Assembly (NCBI GenBank): GCA_016790695.1
Contig: JAEUOS010000145.1
Span: forward strand, 1 to 64,000
DNA from: Burkholderiales bacterium
GTDB lineage: Bacteria > Pseudomonadota > Gammaproteobacteria > Burkholderiales > JAEUOS01
Direction of reading: 5' to 3'
Length of the DNA: 64,000 nucleotides
A program made the translations under genes and the position numbers. Positions 8,786 through 16,665 of the stretch are shown here, in pieces; position 1 is the stretch's first letter, and each line of letters opens with the position of its first letter. Below the pieces are notes generated by a model. That model saw only the letters and a list, made by a program, of their open reading frames with translations. It had not been told where the DNA came from and ran no database searches.

Positions 8786-9193
8786 TCAGGCGCTCGCGGG
8801 TTTGGCCGCAAGCTCGTCCCAGGCCGACTTCAGGTCCACCAGCAGCAGGCGCACCTCGTCGATCATGGCGGCGTCGTTGCGCGCGCTGGCCTGCAGCAGG
8901 CGGCGCGTCATGTAGTCGTAGAGATCCGCGAGATTGCCGGCGATGCTGCCCGCGCTGGCATCCAGGGGGGCGCGCAGGCCCTCGTCGATGATGCGGATCG
9001 CCCGCGTGATGCTGCTGTTCTTCGCACCGATGTCTCCGTTGCGCAACTGTGCCGCCGCCTTCGCCAGTGCTGCGATCGCCCCCTCGTAGACCATCACGAC
9101 GAGGTCGATCGGGCGCGCCGAAGCGACGCCGCTCTCCACCCGGACCCGATCATATTGCGAGGCTCTGTTCTGATATGCGGCAAACACGGTCAT
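8786..9193 (-). CDS. fliS: Flagellin export chaperone FliS
   Basis: FliS (135 aa) binds the C terminus of flagellin and prevents early polymerisation. The family start is present (AAYQNRASQYDRVRVES) and is followed by the conserved helix with LVVMVYEGAIAAL and the segment SSITRAIRIIDEGLRA. The usual length is about 125-140 aa. The ATG at 9193 has AGGAGAG upstream. A sigma-28-type promoter lies just upstream at 9223-9249, so fliST can probably be transcribed independently of fliD. Confidence 0.95.
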   Translation of the reverse strand: MTVFAAYQNRASQYDRVRVESGVASARPIDLVVMVYEGAIAALAKAAAQLRNGDIGAKNSSITRAIRIIDEGLRAPLDASAGSIAGNLADLYDYMTRRLLQASARNDAAMIDEVRLLLVDLKSAWDELAAKPASA

Positions 9194-9222
9194 CTCTCCT
9201 GGCCAGATGTTGTCTTGGTGTG

Positions 9223-9249
9223 TTTACGGCAACCGGGAGGCAATCTCAA
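9223..9249 (-). promoter_or_regulatory. Candidate sigma-28 promoter for fliS-fliT and downstream genes
   Basis: Read on the minus strand: TTGAGATT, an 11-base spacer, then GCCGTAAA. The -10 element matches the enteric sigma-28 consensus GCCGATAA at 6 of 8 positions and the spacing is exact; the -35 element is weaker (5 of 8 to TAAAGTTT). It ends about 30 bases before the fliS start, inside the 109-base fliD-fliS gap. Confidence 0.5.
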
Positions 9250-9302
9250 GACGCGGATGGCACGCGGCGGGGCGGGGATCGCGCGGGCGCGGGCCGGGCC
9301 GC

Positions 9303-11291
9303 CTAGCCGTTGGCCTTCGCCATCGCGGCGAACTGCTGCGACAGGTAGCTGCTGGTCGTGCCCATGCTCGACAGCATCGAGTCCAGCGCGGTGAACTGGC
9401 GCCGGTAGCGCGACTCGAGCGCGGTCATGCGCGTGTTGAAGTCCTCCTGCTGCTTCGCATTGCGCTTGATGCTGGCGTTGAGCCCGTCGGTGCGCGAGCC
9501 GATCGGCCCGCCCGTGTCGGTGATCTTGCGTAACGCCTCGGCCAGGAGCGCACCGTAGCCGCGCGTGAACGAGACGCTGCCGAGGGCGCCGGTGGCGTCG
9601 GTCGCGGCGCGCACGCGCAGGCCGCCGGGCGAGGAGAGGACCTGTCCGCTGCCGGTCGCCGCCGCGCCCGCGATGGTGCCGGCGACATCGACGCCGGCGG
9701 TCGCCGTGGGCGTCGCGCCGAACAGGGTCGCCGCGCCGTTGCCGCCGGTGACGGCGACCGAGGAGCCGGCGCCGAACGCGCTCGAGGTGATCTGCAGCAC
9801 GCCCGCGCCATGCGACACGCTGACCGACGATCCCGCGGCGGCCAGCGTCGGCGCCCCGTTGATGCGGCTCTGCAGTTCGGCCGCGAGCGCGTCGCTGCTC
9901 GCATAGGTGCCGGCGCCGAGCGTCACGCTGAACGCGTGGCCGTCGACGGTCAGGTTCAGCGTGTCGTCGACGCCGGCGGTGATCGTCAGCGGCGCCGCGG
10001 CGCTCGCGTCGAGCCGTCCGCGGGTCGCCGCCTGGCTGACGCTGACGGCGAAGGTTCCGGGCGCGAGCGTGCTGTTCGCGCCCAGGAATCCGACCCGGCT
10101 GTCGGTGGAACGCCCGGTGGTCGTGAACAGGGGCGGCAGGTCGGCGGGATGCGCCTCGACCGCCTTCTGGAACTTGGTTGCGTCGAAGCTGAGCGAGCCG
10201 TCGGACTGCATCGTCAGTCCGACCTGCGACAGGCGGGTGAACTCGCCGGGCAGCCCGTCGACGGCCGCGGTCAGGACGGCGCGGACCTGCGCCTGCACGC
10301 CGCGCGCGGTGGCGTCGCCCTGCAGCGCGCCGGCCTTCTTGGAGCCGGCATCGTAGAACGTGAGGTCGCGACTGACCGTGTTGAAGCTGTTGTACGCCTT
10401 GACGAAGTTCTCCAGCGTCGCCTTCATCGCGTCGGTGTCGGGACCGACGGTCACGGTCGTCGGGCTGCCGGCGTTGGTCTTGAGCAGGTTCAGGCGCAGG
10501 CCGGGGATCGCGTCCTCGATGCTGTTGCTCGACTTGGTGACCGCGATGCCGTCGATGACCAGCGAGGCGTTCTGCGCGGCCGCGGTCTGCACCAGGTTCT
10601 TGCCGCTGCCGACGGCCGCCGCCGGGTTGTACGCGAGGCGCGACAGGCCGGACGTGTCGGTGTCGCCGGCGTCGTCGTCGTCGACGCTGACCTTCAGGCT
10701 GTTCGCGGTGCCCGCGTCGGTCGCGCTGATCGAGAGCCGGTAGCCGCTGCCGTCGTTGATGATGCTGGCGCGCACGCCGCTGTCGGCGCCGGCCGCATTG
10801 ATGGCATCGCGCACGCCCGCCAGCGTGTTGTTCGCGGCGCCGATGGTCAGCGTGAGGGCACTCTTCTCCGCGTTGGCGGTGAAGGTGTTGGTGCCGCTGC
10901 TGTAGGTGCCGAACTGGACCGTCAGCGTGCCGGTGCCGACCACGGTGTCGACGGACGCGAAGGCGCCCGAGGCCAGCTTGTGCGACTGCGCCAGGGTCAG
11001 GACCTCGACGCTGTGGCTGCCGGCGCCGGCGCCCGGAGACGCGCTCGCGGCGAGCACCGACGCGTCCGCCGCCTTCGCGGTGGCGGCGCGGAAACTGTCG
11101 AGCGAATCCAGCTTGCGCGCGGCGTCCTGCAGGGTGCCGAGCGCGCCCTGCAGCCGGCCGTAGGCGGAAATGCGGGCCTGGAACGCCGACTGCGTCTTCT
11201 GCAGCGCCGCCAGCGGCGCGCGCTCGGCCGCCATCAGCTGCGTCACCAGGGTGTTGACGTCGATGTTGGTTCCCGAGACCGCTGCGACCAT
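9303..11291 (-). CDS. fliD: Flagellar filament cap protein FliD (hook-associated protein 2)
   Basis: FliD (662 aa) is the pentameric cap that guides flagellin folding at the filament tip. The N-terminal FliD domain begins VSGTNIDVNTLVTQLMAAE. Two flagellin hook IN motifs are visible (around residues 130-180 and 420-490), and the C-terminal coiled coil ends with a segment containing RYRRQFTALDSMLSSMGTTS, typical of FliD. It is longer than E. coli FliD (468 aa), the extra length lying in the variable middle. It follows flaG by 21 bases. Confidence 0.96.
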   Translation of the reverse strand: MVAAVSGTNIDVNTLVTQLMAAERAPLAALQKTQSAFQARISAYGRLQGALGTLQDAARKLDSLDSFRAATAKAADASVLAASASPGAGAGSHSVEVLTLAQSHKLASGAFASVDTVVGTGTLTVQFGTYSSGTNTFTANAEKSALTLTIGAANNTLAGVRDAINAAGADSGVRASIINDGSGYRLSISATDAGTANSLKVSVDDDDAGDTDTSGLSRLAYNPAAAVGSGKNLVQTAAAQNASLVIDGIAVTKSSNSIEDAIPGLRLNLLKTNAGSPTTVTVGPDTDAMKATLENFVKAYNSFNTVSRDLTFYDAGSKKAGALQGDATARGVQAQVRAVLTAAVDGLPGEFTRLSQVGLTMQSDGSLSFDATKFQKAVEAHPADLPPLFTTTGRSTDSRVGFLGANSTLAPGTFAVSVSQAATRGRLDASAAAPLTITAGVDDTLNLTVDGHAFSVTLGAGTYASSDALAAELQSRINGAPTLAAAGSSVSVSHGAGVLQITSSAFGAGSSVAVTGGNGAATLFGATPTATAGVDVAGTIAGAAATGSGQVLSSPGGLRVRAATDATGALGSVSFTRGYGALLAEALRKITDTGGPIGSRTDGLNASIKRNAKQQEDFNTRMTALESRYRRQFTALDSMLSSMGTTSSYLSQQFAAMAKANG

Positions 11292-11312
11292 GGCGCGTCG
11301 TCCTGCCGTCCG

Positions 11313-11669
11313 TCAGGCCCGCTGCCGCAGCATCAGGCCCTGCACGCCGTCGAGGGCGCGGCTGATGGCGAGCATCTCCTCGGACGGCATCTGCCGCAGC
11401 ACCTGCTTGGTCTCGCTGTCGATGACGCGGACGACCAGGCGGCCGCTCTCGGCATCCTTCTCGAACTTGAGGTTGGTCGCGATCTTCTGCATGAAGCGGT
11501 TCGCGGCCTGGATCGCCTTGTCCACCTGCTCGTCGGTCGCAGGCTCGCTCTCGGGCCTGGGATCGGTGCGCGCGGGCGGGGCGGGCGCGCCGCTGGCCGG
11601 GCGGGCATCGCGCGGGGGGCGCGGCGTCCCCGTCGGCACGCTGGCTTCGACCGGAGGTCCGATTCTCAT
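11313..11669 (-). CDS. flaG: FlaG family protein
   Basis: FlaG (118 aa) is a small protein linked in other bacteria to filament length control and to FliD. The N-terminal 45 residues are rich in Pro and Ala; the C-terminal part has the FlaG signature (FEKDAESGRLVVRVIDSETK, then QVLRQMPSEEML). It lies between flagellin and fliD, its usual place. An inverted repeat at 11692-11737 sits directly upstream of its ribosome binding site (GCGAGGAAG). Confidence 0.92.
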   Translation of the reverse strand: MRIGPPVEASVPTGTPRPPRDARPASGAPAPPARTDPRPESEPATDEQVDKAIQAANRFMQKIATNLKFEKDAESGRLVVRVIDSETKQVLRQMPSEEMLAISRALDGVQGLMLRQRA

Positions 11670-11691
11670 GGACGACTTCCTCGCTTAAACA

Positions 11692-11737
11692 GGCAGTCGC
11701 ATGCGTTCTCGCGAGGGAAGAGTTGCATGCGACTGCC
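11692..11737. terminator. Perfect 13-bp inverted repeat between fliC and flaG
   Basis: GGCAGTCGCATGC (11692-11704) and its exact complement (11725-11737) flank a 20-base loop. On the minus strand the hairpin would form 66 bases after the flagellin stop and is followed by TGTTTAAG, a weak T-run; on the plus strand it is followed by CGCTTTT. I read it as a probable flagellin terminator or attenuator placed just before flaG. It would let flagellin mRNA greatly exceed flaG-fliD mRNA. Calling it a full terminator is uncertain because the T-run is short. Confidence 0.65.
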
Positions 11738-11802
11738 CGCTTTTGACGGCGGGACAGTGCGCGCCACCCGGGAGGGGGACGGGGGGCGCGCGCTGCGCGG
11801 CA

Positions 11803-12633
11803 TTACCGCAGCAGAGACAGTACGCTGTTGGGCAGCTGGTTCGCCTGGGCCAGCATCGCCGTTCCCGCCTGCTGCAGCACCTGGGCGCGCGACAGGGAGG
11901 CGGTCTCGGCCGCGTAGTCGGCATCCATGATGCGGCCGCGGGCGGCGGCGTTGTTCTCGGCGGACACCTGCAGGACGCCGATCGCCGACTCGAACCGGTT
12001 CTGCGCCGCGCCGAAGGTCGCGCGCTCGGTGGTGATCTTGTCGATGGCGTCGTCGATGTCGTCGATCGCGGTCGACGCCAGCGTCGCCGTCGTGATGTTG
12101 CCCGCGGTCACGGCGGTGATGGTCGAGTCGTTGTCGAGCTGGGTCGTGGTGATCGCGATGGTGTCGTTGGTCGTCGTGCCCGCGCCGACCTGGAACGTCA
12201 GCGTGCCCGCGTTTGCGCCGAGGATCGCGGTGCCGTTGAACGTGGTGCCGGCCAGGGTACGGGTGATCTCGTCGCCGAGCTGCTGGAATTCGGCGTCGAG
12301 GTTGGTGCGGTCGCCGGCGCTGTTGGTGGCGTTGGCCGACTGCACCGCCAGCTCGCGCATGCGCTGCAGCATGTCGGACACCTTGGACAGCGCGCCCTCG
12401 GCGGTCTGCGCCAGCGACACGGCGTCGTTCGCGTTGCGGATCGCGACGTTCATGCCCTTGACCTGGGCGTTCATGCGCTCGGCGATGGCCAGCCCGGCCG
12501 CATCGTCCTTGGCGCTGTTGACGCGCAGGCCGGAGGACAGGCGCTGCACCGAGCTGTTGAGCGCGGACTGCGACGCCGAGAGGTTGCGCTGGGTATTGAG
12601 CGCGGTGACGTTGGTGTTGATCATCGAAGCCAT
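11803..12633 (-). CDS. fliC: Flagellin (copy 1)
   Basis: Flagellin (276 aa) is the filament subunit, exported by the type III system. The N-terminal D0/D1 domain (MASMINTNVTALNTQRNL to about residue 140) and the C-terminal D1/D0 domain (about 190-276, ending ANQLPNSVLSLL) are standard. The central part is very short, so the surface D2/D3 domains are essentially missing. It is closely similar over its whole length to the second flagellin at 12968-13798. It has a near-perfect sigma-28 promoter at 12792-12819, a long structured leader and AAAGGAG before the ATG. Confidence 0.97.
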   Translation of the reverse strand: MASMINTNVTALNTQRNLSASQSALNSSVQRLSSGLRVNSAKDDAAGLAIAERMNAQVKGMNVAIRNANDAVSLAQTAEGALSKVSDMLQRMRELAVQSANATNSAGDRTNLDAEFQQLGDEITRTLAGTTFNGTAILGANAGTLTFQVGAGTTTNDTIAITTTQLDNDSTITAVTAGNITTATLASTAIDDIDDAIDKITTERATFGAAQNRFESAIGVLQVSAENNAAARGRIMDADYAAETASLSRAQVLQQAGTAMLAQANQLPNSVLSLLR

Positions 12634-12681
12634 GACGTATCTCCTTTATTCAGCGCGTCGCGCCGGAAATCACAGTGGGTG

Positions 12682-12747
12682 GCAGACCTAAATGGTCCTT
12701 GTTGCGAATCATCCAGGCCGTCGGGGCAAGAACCCCCTTAGGTCTGC
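12682..12747 (-). promoter_or_regulatory. Inverted repeat in the flagellin 1 leader
   Basis: GCAGACCTAA (12682-12691) and TTAGGTCTGC (12738-12747) are perfect 10-bp complements 46 bases apart, within the roughly 155-base untranslated leader between the sigma-28 promoter and the flagellin ATG. A GGGG/CCCC pair (12723-12726, 12733-12736) could form an inner hairpin. The leader mRNA carries AAGGA both inside the large loop and in the Shine-Dalgarno region, the core of CsrA/RsmA sites. A role in translation or stability control is inference. Confidence 0.55.
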
Positions 12748-12791
12748 AACTCCGGCCCGGACCTTGCTAGATCCGGCCGCAGTTGTTTTGC

Positions 12792-12819
12792 TTATCGGCG
12801 GTCCGGCAACGAAACTTTA
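12792..12819 (-). promoter_or_regulatory. Sigma-28 (FliA) promoter of flagellin 1
   Basis: Read on the minus strand: TAAAGTTT, a 12-base spacer, then GCCGATAA. Both boxes match the enteric sigma-28 consensus at all eight positions; the spacer is one base longer than the usual 11. It faces flagellin 1 and leaves a leader of about 155 bases. Confidence 0.9.
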
Positions 12820-12887
12820 GGATCGCGGGTCCTGCTCCACACCACTGCTCGACACGCGCGCCGGGCCTCCACCTCGTACGGGATATC

Positions 12888-12936
12888 GGCGCCGGTGCCC
12901 GGGGACTGAAGCCGGCGCCGCCACCAGGAAGTGGTG
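12888..12936. terminator. Stem-loops downstream of flagellin 2
   Basis: An 8-bp perfect repeat (GGCGCCGG at 12888-12895 with CCGGCGCC at 12912-12919) and a second small hairpin (CACCA/TGGTG, 12922-12936) lie 30-80 bases past the flagellin 2 stop (minus strand). There is no T-run. They may end flagellin 2 transcription before the flagellin 1 promoter, but in such GC-rich sequence stem-loops arise easily. Confidence 0.35.
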
Positions 12937-12967
12937 CAGGCCGGCGCGCCCCGGTGCGACCGCGGCG

Positions 12968-13798
12968 CTACTGGAGCAGCTTGAGGACGCTGTTGGGCAG
13001 CTGGTTCGCCTGCGCCAGCATCGCCGTGCCGGCCTGCTGGAGGATCTGCGCCCGCGACAGCGCGGCGGTCTCGGCGGCGTAGTCGGCGTCCATGATCCTG
13101 CTGCGGGCGGCGGCGTTGTTCTCGGAGGTCACCTGCAGCACGGAGATCGCGGATTCGAAGCGGTTCTGCGCCGCGCCGAACGCGGCGCGCTCGGTGGTGA
13201 TCACGTCGATCGCCGCGTCGATGTCCTGCATCGCGGTGCTCGACAGCGTGGCCGTGGTGATGCTGCCGCCGGTCACCGCGGTGATCGTCGCGTCGTTGTC
13301 GAGGCGCGTGGTGGTGATCAGGATGGTGTCGTTGGAGGAGGTGCCCGCGCCGACCTGGAAGCTCAGGCTGCCGGCGCCGGCGCCGAGGATCGCGGTGCCG
13401 TTGAAGGTGGTGCCGGCGAGGGTCCGCGTGATCTCGTTGCCGAGCTGCGAGAACTCGGCATTGAGATTGGTGCGGTCGCTGGCGCTGTTGGTGCCGTTGG
13501 CCGACTGCGTGGCGAGTTCGCGCATGCGCTGCAGCATGTCCGAGACCTTGGCGAGCGCGCCCTCGGCCGTCTGCGCGAGGGAGATCGCATCGTTGGCGTT
13601 GCGGATCGCCACGTTCATGCCGCGCGTCTGCGCGTTCATGCGCTCGGCGATGGCCAGTCCCGCCGCGTCGTCCTTGGCGCTGTTGACGCGCATGCCCGAG
13701 GAGAGCCGCTGCACCGCGGTGTTGAGGGCGGACTGGGACCCGGACAGGTTTCGCTGAGTGTTCAGTGATGCGAGATTGGTATTGATCATCGATGGCAT
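12968..13798 (-). CDS. fliC: Flagellin (copy 2)
   Basis: This second flagellin (276 aa) has exactly the same length as copy 1 and aligns without gaps. The D0/D1 termini are nearly the same (starting MPSMINTNLASLNTQRNL, ending ANQLPNSVLKLLQ), with most changes in the short centre. The two genes look like a tandem duplication. Unlike copy 1, I cannot see a sigma-28 promoter upstream, so it may be expressed differently. Its leader also holds a large inverted repeat (13852-13907). GGAG lies in the ribosome-binding position before the ATG at 13798. Confidence 0.97.
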   Translation of the reverse strand: MPSMINTNLASLNTQRNLSGSQSALNTAVQRLSSGMRVNSAKDDAAGLAIAERMNAQTRGMNVAIRNANDAISLAQTAEGALAKVSDMLQRMRELATQSANGTNSASDRTNLNAEFSQLGNEITRTLAGTTFNGTAILGAGAGSLSFQVGAGTSSNDTILITTTRLDNDATITAVTGGSITTATLSSTAMQDIDAAIDVITTERAAFGAAQNRFESAISVLQVTSENNAAARSRIMDADYAAETAALSRAQILQQAGTAMLAQANQLPNSVLKLLQ

Positions 13799-13851
13799 GG
13801 CAGGTCTCCTAGAACAGGGTGGTGGCTTGCGCCAGGATTCGCAACAGGCAA

Positions 13852-13907
13852 TCCTCAGCGGTCAGGCGGGGCGGTGGAACCATGGCCCGGCCGGCGACCG
13901 CTCAGGA
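13852..13907 (-). promoter_or_regulatory. Inverted repeat upstream of flagellin 2
   Basis: TCCTCAGCGGTC (13852-13863) pairs with GACCGCTCAGGA (13896-13907) with one mismatch in 12. The repeat lies 54-109 bases before the flagellin 2 start, almost the same distance as the unrelated-sequence repeat in the flagellin 1 leader. A smaller repeat (AGGATT/AATCCT) overlaps its left arm. It may be a leader hairpin or an operator. Confidence 0.5.
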
Positions 13908-14023
13908 CTGCCGCTTGGGGCGCGCCGCGATACGTCCGGCACGCGCCCGTGGCACAGCGAGCTGTTGCGCCTCCTTGACGAGGCATGGCCCAGATTAATC
14001 GCAGGCCGGGTGCGGCGAAGCCC

Positions 14024-14050
14024 TAAACAAACCCCCGGGTCTGCCGTAAT
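14024..14050 (+). promoter_or_regulatory. Weak sigma-28-like sequence facing flhDC
   Basis: TAAACAAA, an 11-base spacer, and GCCGTAAT lie on the plus strand. The TAAA and GCCG cores and the spacing fit sigma-28, but the other positions do not (4 of 8 and 5 of 8). It would transcribe towards flhDC, 530 bases away. I give it low weight. Confidence 0.25.
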
Positions 14051-14583
14051 TCCGGTCATGAAAGCCTTCATCGCGCTCATTCTCGATGCCCGCTGCGGGC
14101 GCTGGCGCCCGTCGGGCGCACCACCGGCGCAGGTGGCGCGCGGCTGTGCCCGCACCCCCAAGTGCCGCGCCAGGTCGTCGAGAAAGCTATATAAATCAGT
14201 TCGTTAAGACGTTCCCGCGCGCGCGGGTCGCCGGTCGGGTTGTAGGAAGAACGCCGACAGGCACCGGTGCGCAATCTCCGGGGCGCGCGCGGGCGCGCCT
14301 TCCGTACCGCCGCACTGCCTGAACTGCCGACGCCGCCGCGTCGCGCGCCCCTACCCGCGGCCGTCGCCGTCGGCTGACCGCCGGTCTGCGCCGTTTCCTG
14401 CGCGGCGGCGTCGGGCGATTCGGTCAGGCCGCGACCATCATCGTCGCACCGCGCGAAGACCGCGGTGTCGGACACGCTTTCGCGGCATTGGCCGGATTCA
14501 GGAAAAGCGGCGCGCGGCTGAAGATGGCGTCACTGCATCACGACCCGTCAACGTAGCGCCAACCCGACCCGGAGGACTGCCAA
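14051..14583. promoter_or_regulatory. Upstream region of flhDC
   Basis: This 533-base stretch holds no gene I can support. It should contain the class I promoter(s) of flhDC. The only AT-rich patch is at 14188-14196 (TATATAAAT), a possible -10 element without a good -35, which fits an activator-dependent promoter. A long leader of nearly 400 bases would result, similar in style to the long flhDC leaders known in enterobacteria. GGAGG precedes the flhD start. Confidence 0.35.
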
Positions 14584-14910
14584 ATGAAAGTCGACAACCT
14601 GCTCAACGAGATCCGCGAAGCCAATCTCTCTTACCTGATCCTGGCGCAGAACATGATCCGCGCCGATCGCGCCGAAGCGCTGGTGCGCCTCGGCCTGTCG
14701 GAAGAGGTCGCGCGCATCATCGACCAGCTCACCGCGGGCCAGCTGCTCAAGATCGCGGCGTCGAACATGCTGATGTGCCGCTTCCGCTTCGACGACAGCC
14801 TGGTCTGGAACCTTCTGCTCTCGCACACCCGCGGCAGCGAGAACGCGCAGGCGGCCGGCATGCACGCGGCCATCCTGATGGCCGGCAACTCCCTCGAAGC
14901 GGCGGTCTGA
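14584..14910 (+). CDS. flhD: Flagellar transcriptional regulator FlhD
   Basis: FlhD (108 aa) is half of the FlhD4C2 master activator of class II flagellar promoters. The sequence shows the FlhD pattern: NLLNEIREANLSYLILAQNM, a helix with RLGLSEEVARII, and a C-terminal part with MLMCRFRFDD. The usual length is about 105-120 aa. GGAGG is well placed before the ATG. The stop is only 2 bases from the flhC start. Confidence 0.97.
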   Translation: MKVDNLLNEIREANLSYLILAQNMIRADRAEALVRLGLSEEVARIIDQLTAGQLLKIAASNMLMCRFRFDDSLVWNLLLSHTRGSENAQAAGMHAAILMAGNSLEAAV

Positions 14911-14912
14911 CC

Positions 14913-15473
14913 ATGAAGCGCGCCAAGACCGTCCTCGGCGAAGCACGCCAGATCGCGCTGGCCTCCGACCTGATCCGCCTCGGCGCCCGCCTGCAGGTGC
15001 TCGAGTCGGAAACCACCCTGTCGCGCGAGCGCCTGCTCAAGCTCTACAAGGAGATCGTCGGCAAGTCGCCGCCGAAGGGAATGCTGCCCTTTTCGACCGA
15101 TTGGTTCATGACCTGGCAGCCGAACATCCACTCCTCGCTGTACATGAACCTCTACCAGTCGATCAACCGCAGCTCGGAGCTCGACGAGATCGAGGTGGTC
15201 ATCCATGCCTACCGCCTGTACCGCGAGTACGTGTCGCGCCTGGGCATGCCCGAGGTCCTGTCGATCACCCGTGCCTGGCGCCTGACCAAGTTCTTCGACG
15301 CCGGCATGCTGACCACCACCGAGTGCAAGGAGTGCGGCGGGCATTTCGTGGTGCACACCTACGAACTGACCGGCGGCTATGTCTGCGGCCTGTGCGACAT
15401 GCCGTCGCGGGCGGGCAAGACGCGCGACCGGCGCCTGGCGACCGAGGCGCAGGCCGCGACGGTCGCGGCCTAG
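14913..15473 (+). CDS. flhC: Flagellar transcriptional regulator FlhC
   Basis: FlhC (186 aa) is the DNA-binding partner of FlhD. The four zinc-binding cysteines are present in two pairs (CKECGG and CGLC, about residues 138-160). Upstream segments LASDLIRLGARLQVLE and TRAWRLTKFF are family signatures. The start is ATG 14913, directly after flhD, giving the normal FlhC N terminus. Confidence 0.97.
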   Translation: MKRAKTVLGEARQIALASDLIRLGARLQVLESETTLSRERLLKLYKEIVGKSPPKGMLPFSTDWFMTWQPNIHSSLYMNLYQSINRSSELDEIEVVIHAYRLYREYVSRLGMPEVLSITRAWRLTKFFDAGMLTTTECKECGGHFVVHTYELTGGYVCGLCDMPSRAGKTRDRRLATEAQAATVAA

Positions 15474-15768
15474 GGCCGCGTGCGCGCCGAACCGGCGGCG
15501 CGCGGGTCGGTCACCGGCCGCCCGGCACCCGGGCCGGCCGCCGCCCCGGAGCCGCGGCGGTCATCGGCCGCGGCGGCGCCGGCATGAGGGTTCCGGTCGC
15601 GCCAAAAAGCGCCCAATGCCGCGCCTCTTCGCGCGATGCGCACGCCCCGCCGGTTGCTAACTTACGTGTCCAGTTGGTCCGCACCAAGCGCGGCGCCGGC
15701 GGCAACCCCGGGTGCCGCGACCGCTTCGTGCCGGGCCCGGCTTGCGCAATCGACACGGAACGGCACAC
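15474..15768. other. flhC-motA gap
   Basis: This 295-base gap holds a perfect 7-bp inverted repeat (GCCGCGG/CCGCGGC, 15551-15574, loop of 10) without a T-run, possibly a weak terminator after flhC. A less GC-rich patch around 15655-15680 could hold a motA promoter, but I cannot define one. No sigma-28 site is visible, which is notable because motAB is a sigma-28 target in E. coli. Confidence 0.35.
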
Positions 15769-16629
15769 ATGTTCGTCATCATCGGCTGGGTGGTTGCCCT
15801 GGGGTGCATCTTCGGGGTATTCATCGTTCACGGCGGCAACATCGGGGTGGTCCTGAAGGCCCTGCCGTTCGAGATGGTCACCATCATGGGCGCGGCGATC
15901 GGCGCCTTCATCGCGAACAACCAGATGAAGGTCCTCAAGGCGTCGATGGCGGGCCTCGCCAGCTGCTTCAAGGGCAGCAAGTACACCAAGGCGCGGTTCC
16001 TCGAACTGCTGGCGCTGCTCTACGACATCCTGCAGAAGGTCCGCAAGGAGGGCCTGATGTCGATCGAGAAGGATGTCGAGGACCCCCACAACTCGCCGCT
16101 GTTCCAGAAGTACCCGACGGTCGGCAACGACCACCATGTGACGGAGTTCGTCACCGACTATCTGCGCATGATGGTGTCGGGAAACCTCAATGCGCACGAA
16201 ATCGAGTCGCTGATGGACAGCGAGATCGAGACCCACCACCAGGAGGCGCACGCGCCGGCGGCGGCGATCACGCGGCTGGCGGGCGGCCTGCCGGCGTTCG
16301 GCATCGTCGCCGCGGTGCTCGGCGTGGTCAACACGATGGGATCGGTCGGGCAGCCGCCCGCGGTCCTGGGCGGGATGATCGGCTCGGCGCTGGTCGGCAC
16401 GTTCCTCGGGATCCTGCTGGCCTACGGCATCTTCGAGCCGCTCGCCGGCCTGATGGAGCAGAAGATCGAGGAGGCCGGCAAGGAGCTGCTCTGCATCAAG
16501 ACGACGCTCCTGGCCAGCATGCAGGGTTACGCGCCGCAGGTCGCCATCGAGTTCGGCCGGAAGGTGCTGTTCTCGACCGAGCGGCCCAATTTCAGCGAAC
16601 TCGAAGCGCACGTCAAGGGCAAGAAATAG
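15769..16629 (+). CDS. motA: Flagellar motor stator protein MotA
   Basis: MotA (286 aa) forms, with MotB, the proton channel that drives the rotor. There are four membrane segments (about residues 1-20, 30-48, 165-190 and 198-222). The cytoplasmic loop has the charged helix that meets FliG (LYDILQKVRKEGLMSIEKD), with its Arg and Glu. The segment PAFGIVAAVLGVVNTMG and the later GTFLGILLAYGIFEPL are typical of proton-type MotA. I chose ATG 15769 (MFVIIGWVV) because it gives the standard N-terminal membrane helix. Confidence 0.97.
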   Translation: MFVIIGWVVALGCIFGVFIVHGGNIGVVLKALPFEMVTIMGAAIGAFIANNQMKVLKASMAGLASCFKGSKYTKARFLELLALLYDILQKVRKEGLMSIEKDVEDPHNSPLFQKYPTVGNDHHVTEFVTDYLRMMVSGNLNAHEIESLMDSEIETHHQEAHAPAAAITRLAGGLPAFGIVAAVLGVVNTMGSVGQPPAVLGGMIGSALVGTFLGILLAYGIFEPLAGLMEQKIEEAGKELLCIKTTLLASMQGYAPQVAIEFGRKVLFSTERPNFSELEAHVKGKK

Positions 16630-16665
16630 CCGCCGCGGCGGCGACGGGCAACGCGCGGAGCAGGC

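Noticed and set aside
14058..14207. Open frame of 49 codons upstream of flhD
   Set aside because: It has no ribosome binding site or homology I can recognise and a basic, low-complexity product; the sigma-28-like site in front is weak.
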